From contig BPJV01000003.1 of the NCBI GenBank assembly GCA_026004795.1, positions 124,001 through 188,000 on the forward strand: a DNA stretch of 64,000 nucleotides, written 5' to 3'. Origin of the DNA: Pirellulaceae bacterium (GTDB lineage: Bacteria; Planctomycetota; Planctomycetia; Pirellulales; Pirellulaceae). Positions within the stretch are counted from its first letter, which is position 1. Each line of letters starts with the position of its first letter. Positions 8,358 to 18,149 of this stretch are shown in pieces. A program made the position numbers and the translations under genes. A model generated the notes under the pieces. The model did not search any database and was not told the origin of the DNA. It saw only the letters and a program-made list of their open reading frames with translations.

Positions 8358-9752
8358 TCAAGCGATCAATTCGGTGATCACCGAACCGCCGAACTGCGAC
8401 AACTGTTTGAAACGCCCGGCATGGTAGTAGGTCAAGCGGTTGTCATCCAGCCCCAGCAGGTGAAGCAGCGTGACATGAAAGTCGCGAATCGGGTGGACGC
8501 ACTCCACGGCCGTGGCACCCAATTCATCGGTTGCGCCGATCGTGTGTCCGGCGCGCACCCCGCCACCGGCCATCCACACGGTCATGGCGTCGGCATTGTG
8601 GTCGCGTCCATACGCGATACCTCCTCGCACCCCGTTATCGGGACTGCGGCCAAATTCCCCGCACCATACGATCAACGTTTCGTCCAGCATGCCGCGACGT
8701 CGCAAATCCTGGATCAGGGCAGCAATTGGCCGGTCGACCGCCCGAATCAGCTGGCCGTGCGCCTTCTCCAGATAATCGTGGGAATCCCACGTGCCGGCGT
8801 ACAGTTGCACAAATCGAACACCGTGTTCGACCAACCGGCGGGCCATCAAGCATTTCTTCCCGAATTTAGCAGTCGCCGGATCATGCAACCCGTACTCGTC
8901 CAAGGTACGTGCGTCCTCGCGGCTGAGATCCAACACCGACGGAACATCCGCTTGCATCCGAAACGCCAGTTCGTAGCTTTGCATCCGCGCCTTCAACAAC
9001 TCCGCATCGGGATGATCGGTCCAGTGATCCTCATTGAGTTTCTTCAGCAGTTCGAGATGGGTCCGTTGATGGGCCCTGGTGATCCCCTCCGGCGGCGTCA
9101 AGTTGAGAATGGGGGAACCTTCGGGGCGGAGGGCTGTCCCTTGATATTGTGCCGGGAGAAATCCATTGCCCCAATTGGCAGCACCTCCCTGAGGGTAAGA
9201 CAATTCGGGCAGCACGACAAAGCCGGGCAGATTCTCATTTTCCGTGCCTAATCCGTAGTTGACCCACGCCCCAACCGCCGGATCGCCCCCGAATCGATTG
9301 CCGCAATTGATGTGGTACAGGGCGGTAGGGTGATTTACCGACTCCGCCTGCATGCCACGATAGAAGCATATTTCATCGGCCACCTTGGGCAAATGTTCCC
9401 ATCGATCGCACATCCATGCACCGGATTGTCCCACCTGCCGAAAACGGAAGGGACTTTGGACATAATACCGTTTGCCGCTGGCCATGGCCGACGCCTTTTC
9501 GTCGTGCCGCTGGAACTCTTGCAAATGCATCTGCTTCAATCGCGGCTTGGGATCGAAGGTATCGATATGGCTGGGGCCTCCTTCCATGGTCAAAAAGATG
9601 CATCGTGTGGCTCGCGGTCGATGATGCGGGCCACGAGCGAACGTAGTTTCCTCGGCACCTCGGCTTTCACGCGAAAGCATCCACTGGAAAGCGATCGCCC
9701 CCAGCGATGCGGTCATGCCATATAAACTTTCACGTCGCCACATCTGGTCCAC
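8358..9752 (-). CDS. DUF1501 family protein
   Basis: 464 residues from a GTG at 9752; an ATG three codons later (9743) is an equal candidate. DUF1501 proteins share the alkaline phosphatase/sulfatase fold and are expanded in planctomycetes. Characteristic stretches are seen: IFLTMEGGPSHIDTFDPKP near the N-terminus, PALYHINCGNRFGGDPAVG, and near the C-terminus LIVWCGEFGRSPDNG and GRDHNADAM. An N-terminal hydrophobic segment suggests export. It lies 9 bases after the cytochrome-type PSD1 gene, the standard planctomycete pairing. The substrate is unknown. Confidence 0.92.
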   Translation of the reverse strand: MDQMWRRESLYGMTASLGAIAFQWMLSRESRGAEETTFARGPHHRPRATRCIFLTMEGGPSHIDTFDPKPRLKQMHLQEFQRHDEKASAMASGKRYYVQSPFRFRQVGQSGAWMCDRWEHLPKVADEICFYRGMQAESVNHPTALYHINCGNRFGGDPAVGAWVNYGLGTENENLPGFVVLPELSYPQGGAANWGNGFLPAQYQGTALRPEGSPILNLTPPEGITRAHQRTHLELLKKLNEDHWTDHPDAELLKARMQSYELAFRMQADVPSVLDLSREDARTLDEYGLHDPATAKFGKKCLMARRLVEHGVRFVQLYAGTWDSHDYLEKAHGQLIRAVDRPIAALIQDLRRRGMLDETLIVWCGEFGRSPDNGVRGGIAYGRDHNADAMTVWMAGGGVRAGHTIGATDELGATAVECVHPIRDFHVTLLHLLGLDDNRLTYYHAGRFKQLSQFGGSVITELIA

Positions 9753-9761
9753 TCGCTTTGT

Positions 9762-12449
9762 TTAGGGAACGTAAAGGAATTCATTGCTGGAGAGCAAAAC
9801 CAGGCAAATATCGGCCAGACCGCGGATCTCGGGAGCAAGCTGCGACAGATGGACATCGGGCTGATAATCGCGATTCTGCTCCAATGGTTCAGTAAAAGAG
9901 AAAGGTTCGCCTGTATTCTCGTCGACGAAGGTTCGTGTCACTTCCGACGGAGGCAATACATCTTGCATGCGGGTCGCCTGGTGGAATTCGGTGGCCCGTT
10001 GCCAATGCTCGATGATCCACTGCCGCTGCTGTCTGTCAGGGTGGCGACCATAGACCAAGGAAAACAAGCGATCGACCATGCGCTCGCATACTTGCCGGTC
10101 CTGAGTAGCAAGCCGCCAAGTGAATTGGCGCTGCTCAGACTCGGTATCAGCAGTAGAGGCTTCCGGGGAAGCCGCCGCCAGGCAATTGGTTTCCGCCGCC
10201 ACCCGTAAGGCAAGCGCCGCCGCCCGGTTATAGGAAAAGGGACTGTTCATCAGAGTCAACGATTGCGGAGCGACCGTCGAACTTTCCCGCAACTCGCACG
10301 GACGATCCGATGACGGCTGGTTGAACACCTCCAGCATCGGATCGGGTAGACCACGCAAGCGCAATGCGTAGAGCGACCGGCGATGGCGATCGGCCGGATC
10401 GGGAGAGGGTTGATAGACCGGTGCGTAGGTCCCCATGATTTGCCGAGGTTGGACAGCCACCTCGTGATTCAAATCCGGACGACATGGAATGCCCCCGACT
10501 TGCCGATTCAGCAGTCCGCTGGTCGCCAGCACCGCATCGCGAAGTTCCTCGGCCGCCAGACGCCGGATACGCCGTCGGGCATAGGAATTCCCCTCAGGAT
10601 CGCGTTGAGCCAATATCGCCTCCTGCCGCGCGGAATCCTCTCGGTAGCGGATGTCACGGCAATAGGCGTCGCTGGTCAAGATCAGACGATGGATCCGTTT
10701 GCTACTCCACCCTCCACGGATCAATTCGACCGCCAGAAATTCCAACAATTCCGGATGGGTCGGTTTGGCCCCCGCGGTTCCAAAGTTGTTGGGAGTTGCC
10801 ACAATCCCCTGCCCGAAGTAGTGCAACCAGATTCGGTTGACCAACACGCGCGGGGTCAGTGGATTGCGGTGCGGATCGGTAAGCCACTGGGCGAACTCGG
10901 TGCGCCGCCCGGCTACCTCGGTCGTCACGGCCGCCGTTTCGTCCAGGTGTTCCGGGGCTACCATTCCGGCCACGGCGGATAGAATGCCTGGCGTCACTGG
11001 TTGCGTCGCCGAAAAGGGATCGCCACCGGCGAGAATCGCCGTTTGCTCGACTTTGCCCGACCTAGCGATATCTGCGGGGATTTTCAGCCGTGATCGGACA
11101 CTCTTGCGCGACGGGGTGGGGCCACTGTAGACGCTCAGGGCGATTGGCCGAAAACGATCGAGTTCCCAGCGGTGCCGCTCCAGGTACTTGCGCGCGATGC
11201 GCTCCGCACCCAAATCCGCGGCGGTCAATCCATAATGGCGGGGAACGACCTCCGACTCCGGAACTCCCTGTTGCAACTTTTCGTTGCGCGGCGCGTAGGC
11301 AAGACCGCGCTGAGCGTACCACTGGCGCGCCATCCGCTCCTCTTTCTCCCGCAGTCGCTCGAGCACCGACTCGAAAAACTGGATTCGCTGCTGAAGATAG
11401 GCCCGCTGCTTGTCGAATCCCTGCCGGTTTTCGCCCTCGACCCACGCTGCATCCGGTTCGGCGAATTGTGTGGTCGCAAACACGGCCTGCATCCGGTAGT
11501 AATCTCGCGTGGGAACAGGATCGAATTTGTGATCGTGACAGCGAGCGCATTGCAGTGGGTGGGCCAAAAACGCCTGGCCGATCATGTCGGTCACGTCATC
11601 GAGAAACTGCTGCCGGGTGATCCGATCAACACTCATCGCCGTCTGCTCCCACGGCCCCATGCGCAGCATGCCCACGGCGATCCAGGATTCCGGGTCGTGA
11701 GGCGCCATTTCGTCCCCGGCGATCTGCTGACGAATGAACTCGTCCAGCGGTCGATCCGCGTTCAATTGCCGAACCACATAGTCGCGGTATCGCCAGGCAT
11801 TGGGACGCTCGTAATCGTTGGCCAGACCAGCCGAGTCGGCGTAACGGACGACATCGAGCCAATGACGGGCCCACTGTTCGCCAAAATGGGGCGACGCCAA
11901 GAACCGATCCACCAGGCGTTCCCACGCCTCCTCGTCCGCACAAGGATCATTGACGAAGGCCGTTACTTGTTCAGGAGTGGGCGGTAGACCGGTGGTATCG
12001 AAACTGAGACGGCGAATCAAGGTCCGCCGATCGGCGCGCGGAGCCGCTGGTATCCCCAACTTCTTCAATCTCGCTTCGATGAACGCATCGATGGGGTTGC
12101 CAGATGAATGGGGCGTCGCCGGGACCTTGACATCAAGATCCAGGGGACGATAAGCCCACAAGGAACCTGGCTCGTAACGTCGTTGATCCCACTGGGGACT
12201 CAAGCCACCGCTGGTCGGCACGATGACGCCGCTGGCCAAACGCTGACGAATCCTCTCCACTCGTTGAGCGTCGGGCCAAGGAGCTCCTAGATCAATCCAC
12301 CGTCCCAACGCCTCGAGTTGCTCGCCGGTCAAACGATCGTTCTCCTTCGGCGGCATCTGCAATTCGTCCTGTTCCCAAGAGGCGGCCAAGTACAACCAAC
12401 TGGAGCGGCGATCACCGGGGGACGAGCACCGGATAACCGGCATCCCCAC
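9762..12449 (-). CDS. DUF1549/DUF1553 (PSD1) protein, main part of a frameshifted gene
   Basis: About 890 residues holding the end of a planctomycete cytochrome C domain (QMPPKENDRLTGEQ, ALGRWIDLGAPWPDA), a DUF1549 (PSCyt2) domain (GNPIDAFIEARLKKLG near the start; SFDTTGLPPTPEQV) and a C-terminal DUF1553 (PSD1) domain (NPLTPRVLVNRIWLHYFGQG). The reading starts in the wrong place: the family's haem-binding N-terminus lies in another frame at 12412-12858, and the two join if one base is removed from the G run at 12417-12421. These proteins are probably exported and act with DUF1501 partners; the exact reaction is not known. Confidence 0.9.
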   Translation of the reverse strand: MGMPVIRCSSPGDRRSSWLYLAASWEQDELQMPPKENDRLTGEQLEALGRWIDLGAPWPDAQRVERIRQRLASGVIVPTSGGLSPQWDQRRYEPGSLWAYRPLDLDVKVPATPHSSGNPIDAFIEARLKKLGIPAAPRADRRTLIRRLSFDTTGLPPTPEQVTAFVNDPCADEEAWERLVDRFLASPHFGEQWARHWLDVVRYADSAGLANDYERPNAWRYRDYVVRQLNADRPLDEFIRQQIAGDEMAPHDPESWIAVGMLRMGPWEQTAMSVDRITRQQFLDDVTDMIGQAFLAHPLQCARCHDHKFDPVPTRDYYRMQAVFATTQFAEPDAAWVEGENRQGFDKQRAYLQQRIQFFESVLERLREKEERMARQWYAQRGLAYAPRNEKLQQGVPESEVVPRHYGLTAADLGAERIARKYLERHRWELDRFRPIALSVYSGPTPSRKSVRSRLKIPADIARSGKVEQTAILAGGDPFSATQPVTPGILSAVAGMVAPEHLDETAAVTTEVAGRRTEFAQWLTDPHRNPLTPRVLVNRIWLHYFGQGIVATPNNFGTAGAKPTHPELLEFLAVELIRGGWSSKRIHRLILTSDAYCRDIRYREDSARQEAILAQRDPEGNSYARRRIRRLAAEELRDAVLATSGLLNRQVGGIPCRPDLNHEVAVQPRQIMGTYAPVYQPSPDPADRHRRSLYALRLRGLPDPMLEVFNQPSSDRPCELRESSTVAPQSLTLMNSPFSYNRAAALALRVAAETNCLAAASPEASTADTESEQRQFTWRLATQDRQVCERMVDRLFSLVYGRHPDRQQRQWIIEHWQRATEFHQATRMQDVLPPSEVTRTFVDENTGEPFSFTEPLEQNRDYQPDVHLSQLAPEIRGLADICLVLLSSNEFLYVP

Positions 12450-12858
12450 CCTCGATAGTGGCCGCCAAGCTGGTCAAGTCCAGTCCCGATTCGATGGCTC
12501 GACGATCTCCGCCGTGGCAGGCGAAGCATTTCGCCTCCAGGGTGGGAAAAACTTCTAAGGCAAACAGTCGCTCCCCCTCACCTACCTCCAACCACTGGTC
12601 CGCCCCCTCGGCGGAACTACCATCGGAGGAACCGGCGGCCGCATTCCTCGTCCCAGAGTCGGCCACTGCTGCTTGTTGAGCGGCTGGTTTGTCATCGACT
12701 GTCGGTAGTGCCGATGGCGGGGGAGCGGCAGGAAGATCGGAAAGAGTCCAAGTCAGGGGCCATGCAACGAGGAGGATGGCGACCCTCGCGCCTCGGCTGG
12801 ATACGAAACGCCACCCCATGCACCGTAGAAACCATAGCAAGCATCGGGAGGAGGACAT
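12412..12858 (-). CDS. N-terminal haem-binding part of the frameshifted PSD1 protein
   Basis: 148 residues: a signal-peptide-like hydrophobic N-terminus (VAILLVAWPLTWTLSDLPAA) followed by a planctomycete cytochrome C (PSCyt1) start with the haem motif CFACHGGDRRAIESGLDLTS. The frame ends abruptly after GGDAGYPVLVP, exactly where family members continue with GDP-x-SS; that continuation, PGDRRSSWLYL, is present one frame over in the 9762-12449 reading. Together they make a protein of about 1,031 residues. The shift is one extra G on the plus strand in the run 12417-12421. Confidence 0.8.
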   Translation of the reverse strand: MSSSRCLLWFLRCMGWRFVSSRGARVAILLVAWPLTWTLSDLPAAPPPSALPTVDDKPAAQQAAVADSGTRNAAAGSSDGSSAEGADQWLEVGEGERLFALEVFPTLEAKCFACHGGDRRAIESGLDLTSLAATIEGGDAGYPVLVPR

Positions 12859-13071
12859 GATCGGCTGGCTGGGAGGAAGGAAAGGCAGAAGAAGGAATAT
12901 AGCCCATTATGAATCGGCTAACGGGGAACTTCCCTCAATTGTAGACCAAACAGATCGCCGCCGAAAACCCGTCGCTAATCGTCCAGCCCCCCCGGTTGTT
13001 GATGGCCCCCGATTGCGCGACTTTCCTCCTTCGACAAGCGGCTCGCTGTTTCCGCGGCGCGCTGATGTGAG

Positions 13072-14082
13072 TCAATAAGTGGCGGGGTCGACTACGTCGC
13101 GCAACATGTTGACCCAGGGAAAATAAACCAGTCCGACATAGGTAAAGAGGATCGTCATCCCCGCAATGCCTGCCATCACCATGGGCAAACGCCGCCCACG
13201 TCGATGGTCGATGGCGGCTGCTTGATCGCGGAACTGGACGGCCATTTCTTGGAGCAGCTCGACGGCTCGGTCCCCGGCGACGACTCCCCCATGCAACGCC
13301 CGGAAGACCATGTTGAGGTTTGGCCCCAGAAGAGGGACCGCCCGTTGCTGGCGAATCGCCTCGAAGGCGACAGCTGCTTCCTCCACCGTGGCGCCGGATG
13401 CCAGGGTAGCCAAGCGGACCACTTCCTTCAACGGCTGGCGATTCTGCAACATTCGCGCGCTGACCTCGGCCGCCATCGACCACCTGCGACAACGCCTGGC
13501 CCCATTGCGCGGTAATCGATCACCACCGATCCCCGTCGTGCGATAGGCGTAGACGGCGGCGGGAACCAACATGGCCAAGCCGACGATCATCAGGGTACTC
13601 ACATGGTGACGGTGCACCATGTTCAATACCTTCAACCAGGCTGGTTGGGTGCGCCACATCTGCTCATAGAAATCCAGAATCAACGGTACATTCCGCCGCA
13701 ACACCAGCCCCATGACCAGCCACCCTAGAACCATGAACAGCGCTGGGTACCAGAGCGCCAGCCACAGTCGTCGCCCCGCGTTAACCCGTTGCACCATCAA
13801 CTCGGTCCACCACTGCACTGGTCCGGCCAAATCACCAGTGGCTTCACCACATTCGATGGCCGCACGCAGCATGCGAGCGTGCTCGCTCTCCCCGTCGGCC
13901 AAGACATCCACCAACGGCTTTCCGGACTCCACAGCCTCCACCACTTCTCGGACCGGATCGTCATCGTGCGGCATCGCCTGTTTCCAAGCGACGGTCCATG
14001 CGGAGCGTGCGGCGGCGAAATGGGCAATGCGGCGACAGACGTCAATCCGTTTCGACAACGAGCGATCCGCAGTTTCAGCCAT
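13072..14082 (-). CDS. GspF/PilC-like inner membrane protein
   Basis: 336 residues. The layout of the type II secretion F family is visible: a cytoplasmic helical part (MLRAAIECGEATGDL; MVQRVNAGRRLWLALWYP just before the first membrane helix), two central helices, a second cytoplasmic part (MAAEVSARMLQNRQPLKEVV) and a last membrane helix (MVMAGIAGMTILFTYVGLVY). F proteins form the membrane platform on which the E-type ATPase acts. It is the next minus-strand gene after gspE, 190 bases away, which is the usual E-F order. Sequence identity to classical GspF is low, but the pattern is clear. Confidence 0.75.
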   Translation of the reverse strand: MAETADRSLSKRIDVCRRIAHFAAARSAWTVAWKQAMPHDDDPVREVVEAVESGKPLVDVLADGESEHARMLRAAIECGEATGDLAGPVQWWTELMVQRVNAGRRLWLALWYPALFMVLGWLVMGLVLRRNVPLILDFYEQMWRTQPAWLKVLNMVHRHHVSTLMIVGLAMLVPAAVYAYRTTGIGGDRLPRNGARRCRRWSMAAEVSARMLQNRQPLKEVVRLATLASGATVEEAAVAFEAIRQQRAVPLLGPNLNMVFRALHGGVVAGDRAVELLQEMAVQFRDQAAAIDHRRGRRLPMVMAGIAGMTILFTYVGLVYFPWVNMLRDVVDPATY

Positions 14083-14272
14083 GGTTCATCGCATTGCAAA
14101 ATGGCGCCACCGTTATGTCGCTGCAGCAGCCCACGTTCACTTGCCGATACACCGGCCTGGCATCGAGTCGTCTGCTACCACGTCTGGACAGGACGGAAAT
14201 GAGTATGCCGCATCGCGCGAAGAATTGCCAGTAGCGTCCGATTCCATGGTGTTCCCTATCTGGCATTCCTCA

Positions 14273-15448
14273 TCATGCCTCCCATGGCAGCAGCGGTGAC
14301 ACGATGCGCCGTTGCACCGCATCGGCCACCAATTCCTCGATCGTCTGCATTCCCACAGCTTGGCACGTCGCCAGCATACGGCGCGTATCGGCGACTTCCA
14401 TTACATCGGCCGCCAGTGGCCCATCCAACACCGGCAGTACTTCAGCCAACACCACTCGGCCGGCAATCCCTGTGCCGTGGCAGAACGAACAGGTCGCAAC
14501 CGGTTGCCCCTGAGCGGCACGCCCGACGTGGGACGGTACCTGCTGCGTTTCCGTCCCCTCGGCCGAAGTGGACCGACAGTCGCAGCAACGCGGGAGAAGA
14601 CGCTGGTTGATCAGCAATTCCAAACAGGCCAACAGATGGTGGGGCGAGACATCCAGGTCGATCAAGCGGCGCAGGGCGGCGACCGCGGATCGCGCATGAA
14701 GGGTCGCTACAACCTGCTGGCCCGTCAACGCCGCCTGGAAAATGACTTTCGCCGTTTCTGAATCGCGCACCTCCCCGATCATGAGCACCTCCGCATCCTG
14801 ACGGAGAATCGCTCGCAAGCCTTCGGTCCAAGTGAATCCTGAGTGGGTATCGATTTGTGCCTGGTCGGCTTGAGGAATCGTCTGCTCGACGGGATCCTCC
14901 AACGTCACCACGCTGGCCGTCGTGTCGCGGGCGAGGATGGAGCGGAGGCAAGCATAGGCCGTCGTCGTTTTGCCGCTACCGGCTGGCCCGGTGATGAGAA
15001 TCACTCCGGCGCGTTGCTGCAACGCCGCGTCGAGCCGTTGCGTCACGGACGCCGGTAAGCCAAGGTCGGTTATCTGCCACGGATGGGCCGTTGGTGCAGC
15101 AAGGCGCAACACAAGCCGCTCTCCGAAAACCGTAGGCAGGCACACCACGCGGGCGTCGATGCCCAGCTTACGCTCGACCAATCGTCCTTCCTGCGGAACC
15201 GTGCGTACATAAGTGGCCAACCCCGCCATGGCCTTCAAGCGGCTGAGAATGCCACTCCGTTGCCCCTCGGGCAACTGCCCCACTTCGACCAAGCGGCCAT
15301 CGACCCGCATGCGCAAATACACCATTTGGGTGCGCAGTGCCACATGCACATCACTGGCGCGAGCCGCTCGTGCATGGCGCAATAACCGTTCGACGACCTC
15401 GACGGCATAACCTTCGTCGGATGGGTTCAAATCATCCGTGGAAAACAT
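14273..15448 (-). CDS. gspE: GspE/PilB-type secretion or pilus assembly ATPase
   Basis: 391 residues from the ATG at 15448, with GGAGG 4 bases upstream; this start decides against the longer frame at 15466. Intact motifs: Walker A GPAGSGKT (about 154-161), Asp box (VVTLEDPVEQ), Walker B VLMIGEVRDSET, His box (VVATLHARSA), and a zinc site made by CCDC near 300 and CSFCHGTG near 330. It lacks the long N1E domain that binds GspL or PilB partners, so it is shorter than typical GspE (about 500). It likely powers pseudopilus assembly with the GspF-like proteins encoded around it. Confidence 0.9.
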   Translation of the reverse strand: MFSTDDLNPSDEGYAVEVVERLLRHARAARASDVHVALRTQMVYLRMRVDGRLVEVGQLPEGQRSGILSRLKAMAGLATYVRTVPQEGRLVERKLGIDARVVCLPTVFGERLVLRLAAPTAHPWQITDLGLPASVTQRLDAALQQRAGVILITGPAGSGKTTTAYACLRSILARDTTASVVTLEDPVEQTIPQADQAQIDTHSGFTWTEGLRAILRQDAEVLMIGEVRDSETAKVIFQAALTGQQVVATLHARSAVAALRRLIDLDVSPHHLLACLELLINQRLLPRCCDCRSTSAEGTETQQVPSHVGRAAQGQPVATCSFCHGTGIAGRVVLAEVLPVLDGPLAADVMEVADTRRMLATCQAVGMQTIEELVADAVQRRIVSPLLPWEA

Positions 15449-15703
15449 CGTTCCTCCTCCCTCCACCTATCGCCTCTGCTCGTCGTTTCGTGCCACCGTG
15501 GATTTCCTACCAAGCTTTGCTTTGAGGACCGTTGCATCACCATCGTACGGCACGATCGTCAAGGGGATGAGATGAAATGCGATCACCATTTCGGTTACAC
15601 TATCGATTGCCGCTGCGGCACCCGCAGCGTTGACAATCTATCACGCATCTTATCACTGATCGACCATTCCCCGTGGGGATACTCCTCTCGTGAGCACGTG
15701 AAG

Positions 15704-16747
15704 ATGGACGAATCCTCGGCGTTCGATCCACAACTTGAATCCGTCCAGCCAGTGGAGGCAGTGGGAGCCGCCACCTTGGATCAAATCCGCTTACGCCTGG
15801 CGGTGGAGCTGGCACCGGCTCGCTGGCGGCGGAGCCTGCGCGCGTGGGAAGCGCTTATCGCGGCAGGGCACCCATGGGAACAATGCCTCGCCGAGCTTCG
15901 GCCACGCATGCCACGGGAGCTTTTTTCACTGTGTACGCAGGCCCAGCATACGCCGCGTCCCAGTGAACTCCTATTGCGGATAGCCATGGCACACCGCGAA
16001 CAGCAGCAGCAATGGCAGAGCTTTAAGCAAGCGATTGCTTATCCACTGTTTCTCATGTACGCCGCCGTTGTGTTGGCCGCAGTGTTCAACTGGTCGCTGT
16101 CGCAGATGATCGAGCTCGGATGGGTGGAAAACCTGCAGCTCGACGATGCCGTGGGGCTGATCAACGTACAGCGCGACGAGGTACAGGCCGTGTGGAGCCT
16201 CTGTATCCTCACGTTGTGGTTGGGCGCCGTCGGCTGCTGCCTACGTTGGCTGGGCCCAAGATGGTGTCTACTGGCAGTGGTCAGTGGCCTGGGCGTCGTC
16301 GGTCGTCCCGTGCGGCATACTGCCCTCAGCAAACTGCTCCGTTATCTCGCCCTGTTTTTGGAGGGAGGAATCCGCCCTGGCGAGTTGGTGCCGGCCGTCG
16401 CCCGCAGCCTTCAGGGAACAGAACTGGAAATCGTCGCCCAGCACGTCAACCGTCGAGTCATCGAGGGCATGCCGTTGGGAGAAGCCTTGGCCCAGTCGGT
16501 CATCGCGGATGCCTTTACACGCCCTTTGTTACGAGGATTGGATTACAACCACCCGCGCGATTTTTCCGGTGTCTTGCACGAACTTTCCCACGCGCTTGAC
16601 CGCATGGCTGATGCGGATATTCAGATGCTACGACGTGTTCTGCCGCCACTACTGATCTTCTTGATTGTCGCTCTGATGTGGGGGGCTCTCATGAACTATG
16701 CCGCCACGCTCGTCCCCCTCCTGCGCGCGATTGCGCTATTTGCATGA
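15704..16747 (+). CDS. GspF/PilC-like membrane protein (second copy)
   Basis: About 347 residues from the ATG at 15704; the open frame extends to 15572, but that extension has no family likeness. Two F-type halves are visible: a first cytoplasmic part (LRAWEALIAAGHPWEQCL; LLLRIAMAHREQQQQWQSF), two membrane helices, a second cytoplasmic part (KLLRYLALFLEGGIRPGELV; VARSLQGTELEIVAQHVNRR) and a C-terminal helix pair (VLPPLLIFLIVALMWGALMN). It is divergent from gspE and opens a plus-strand operon of secretion/pilin-like genes, with its stop overlapping the next start (ATGA). Confidence 0.7.
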   Translation: MDESSAFDPQLESVQPVEAVGAATLDQIRLRLAVELAPARWRRSLRAWEALIAAGHPWEQCLAELRPRMPRELFSLCTQAQHTPRPSELLLRIAMAHREQQQQWQSFKQAIAYPLFLMYAAVVLAAVFNWSLSQMIELGWVENLQLDDAVGLINVQRDEVQAVWSLCILTLWLGAVGCCLRWLGPRWCLLAVVSGLGVVGRPVRHTALSKLLRYLALFLEGGIRPGELVPAVARSLQGTELEIVAQHVNRRVIEGMPLGEALAQSVIADAFTRPLLRGLDYNHPRDFSGVLHELSHALDRMADADIQMLRRVLPPLLIFLIVALMWGALMNYAATLVPLLRAIALFA

Positions 16748-18123
16748 CTCCATATTCACTGGCCTTTCGACACAGACTGTTACTCGTCTCCCTGAGAACT
16801 CGCCACACCATGCCGATGCACACGTCCAATTGGTTCTTATTCGCCCCCTTGGTCACGGCGATGTTCATCGCCATGCGACTCACTCAAGGACGACGTGATG
16901 AGGGGACTACGTCCAGCTTGTTTGGATGGGTCCACGGTCTGCTGGCAACCGCTTGCGTATTTGTGCTTCTGGCCACAATCCTGCGGCTCACGTTGTTGTC
17001 GCTGATATGGGTTCCCGTGCTGATCCTGTTGATGCTCTTGGTGGTCAATCGCATGTGGCGGTGTCGACGCAAACTATTGCTGGAAATGCTTACTGCGCAC
17101 GCGGATCGCAACCGGTTGGCAACCACAATCATGCTCATGACCGGCGAACCTGGTTGGATCGGCCGTGTGGGGCGTTTCCTGGAGTGGGCGTGGAAGCAAA
17201 CGCCGGTCGTCGAGAAATTGGCAGCAGCAAGTCGACTGATGCCGGGCCCGATCGGCAGAATCCGCTGGCATCTTTTCATCCGATACGGCCAATCGCCAGC
17301 GTTGCTACCGCGATCCGGTTCGGTTGGCGCACCCTCGCCGCCCCAGTGGACGCTCACCGCAGTCGGTGAGGAGCTGGAACGCATCGCCGGGCGGTTGTTC
17401 GTGCTGGCACCACTGATGGTATTTCACCTACCAGTTTTGGCATTAATCCGCATCGTTCTGCCAGTGGTCGACCAGTTGGCGGCAGAACTGGCTGGTAGCA
17501 ACTCCGCGCCAACCGAGTGGACTTCCACCAAGCTCGACTCCCTCGTGCCTGCCGCCCATCCGCTTGCCTCCCTCCTGCGCGCGTTGGACGTCCGTTACCT
17601 GTCGGTGTTGTTGACGATCTTCGTGATGAGCCTGCTGACGGCAGTCCTGTTCATGCTGATTTTTCCTGGCCTGCTGCGATTTCCCGGTCTGCGATGGCTG
17701 CGTAAGGGCTACGACCAGGCCCTTGCGTGGTCCGCGCTCACTGCTGTACTCCCGCAGGAGCAGGATATCGCCACCGCCTTGGAACAAGCGGCTGCGATCG
17801 TCGGCCCCTCGTGCGTAGCTCCACGCTTCCACCGCTCCGCTGACCTACTGCGGCAGGGAGTAGCACTTCCTCACGCCTTGGTTCAGGGACGCGTCGTCTC
17901 ACGGGCAGAAAGCCAATTGCTTTACGGCGTGGACTCAGCCGCTACGCTAGAATGGTGCCTCAACCACCTGGCTCAACGAAAATGCGAACTTCTGATCCGA
18001 CGTGCCTCCGTATTTGTTCAGCTAACGATCGTCATCGTCACTGCCCTCGGCGGCTTGATCGTCTTCTGGGGGTGTTACCAACTGTTTCAAATGTTGTCCC
18101 AATCCCTCTACCAGTTGCTTTGA
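16744..18123 (+). CDS. GspF-like membrane protein (third copy, divergent)
   Basis: About 459 residues starting in an ATGA overlap with the previous stop, which implies coupled translation. The N-terminus carries several hydrophobic helices, unlike ordinary GspF. The C-terminal half is F-like: membrane helices (LLTIFVMSLLTAVLFMLIFP), a cytoplasmic part (WSALTAVLPQEQDIATALEQ; ADLLRQGVALPHALVQG; QLLYGVDSAATLEWCL) and a last helix (FVQLTIVIVTALGGLIVFWG). Having three F-like proteins around one E ATPase is unusual. A specialised partner role is inference. Confidence 0.62.
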   Translation: MTPYSLAFRHRLLLVSLRTRHTMPMHTSNWFLFAPLVTAMFIAMRLTQGRRDEGTTSSLFGWVHGLLATACVFVLLATILRLTLLSLIWVPVLILLMLLVVNRMWRCRRKLLLEMLTAHADRNRLATTIMLMTGEPGWIGRVGRFLEWAWKQTPVVEKLAAASRLMPGPIGRIRWHLFIRYGQSPALLPRSGSVGAPSPPQWTLTAVGEELERIAGRLFVLAPLMVFHLPVLALIRIVLPVVDQLAAELAGSNSAPTEWTSTKLDSLVPAAHPLASLLRALDVRYLSVLLTIFVMSLLTAVLFMLIFPGLLRFPGLRWLRKGYDQALAWSALTAVLPQEQDIATALEQAAAIVGPSCVAPRFHRSADLLRQGVALPHALVQGRVVSRAESQLLYGVDSAATLEWCLNHLAQRKCELLIRRASVFVQLTIVIVTALGGLIVFWGCYQLFQMLSQSLYQLL

Positions 18124-18149
18124 CTCCTCGTCGAGGTGGCCATCGTTTC

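Noticed and set aside
12935-13492. 185-residue minus-strand open frame
   Set aside because: It overlaps the GspF-like gene out of frame and consists of arginine/glycine-rich sequence.
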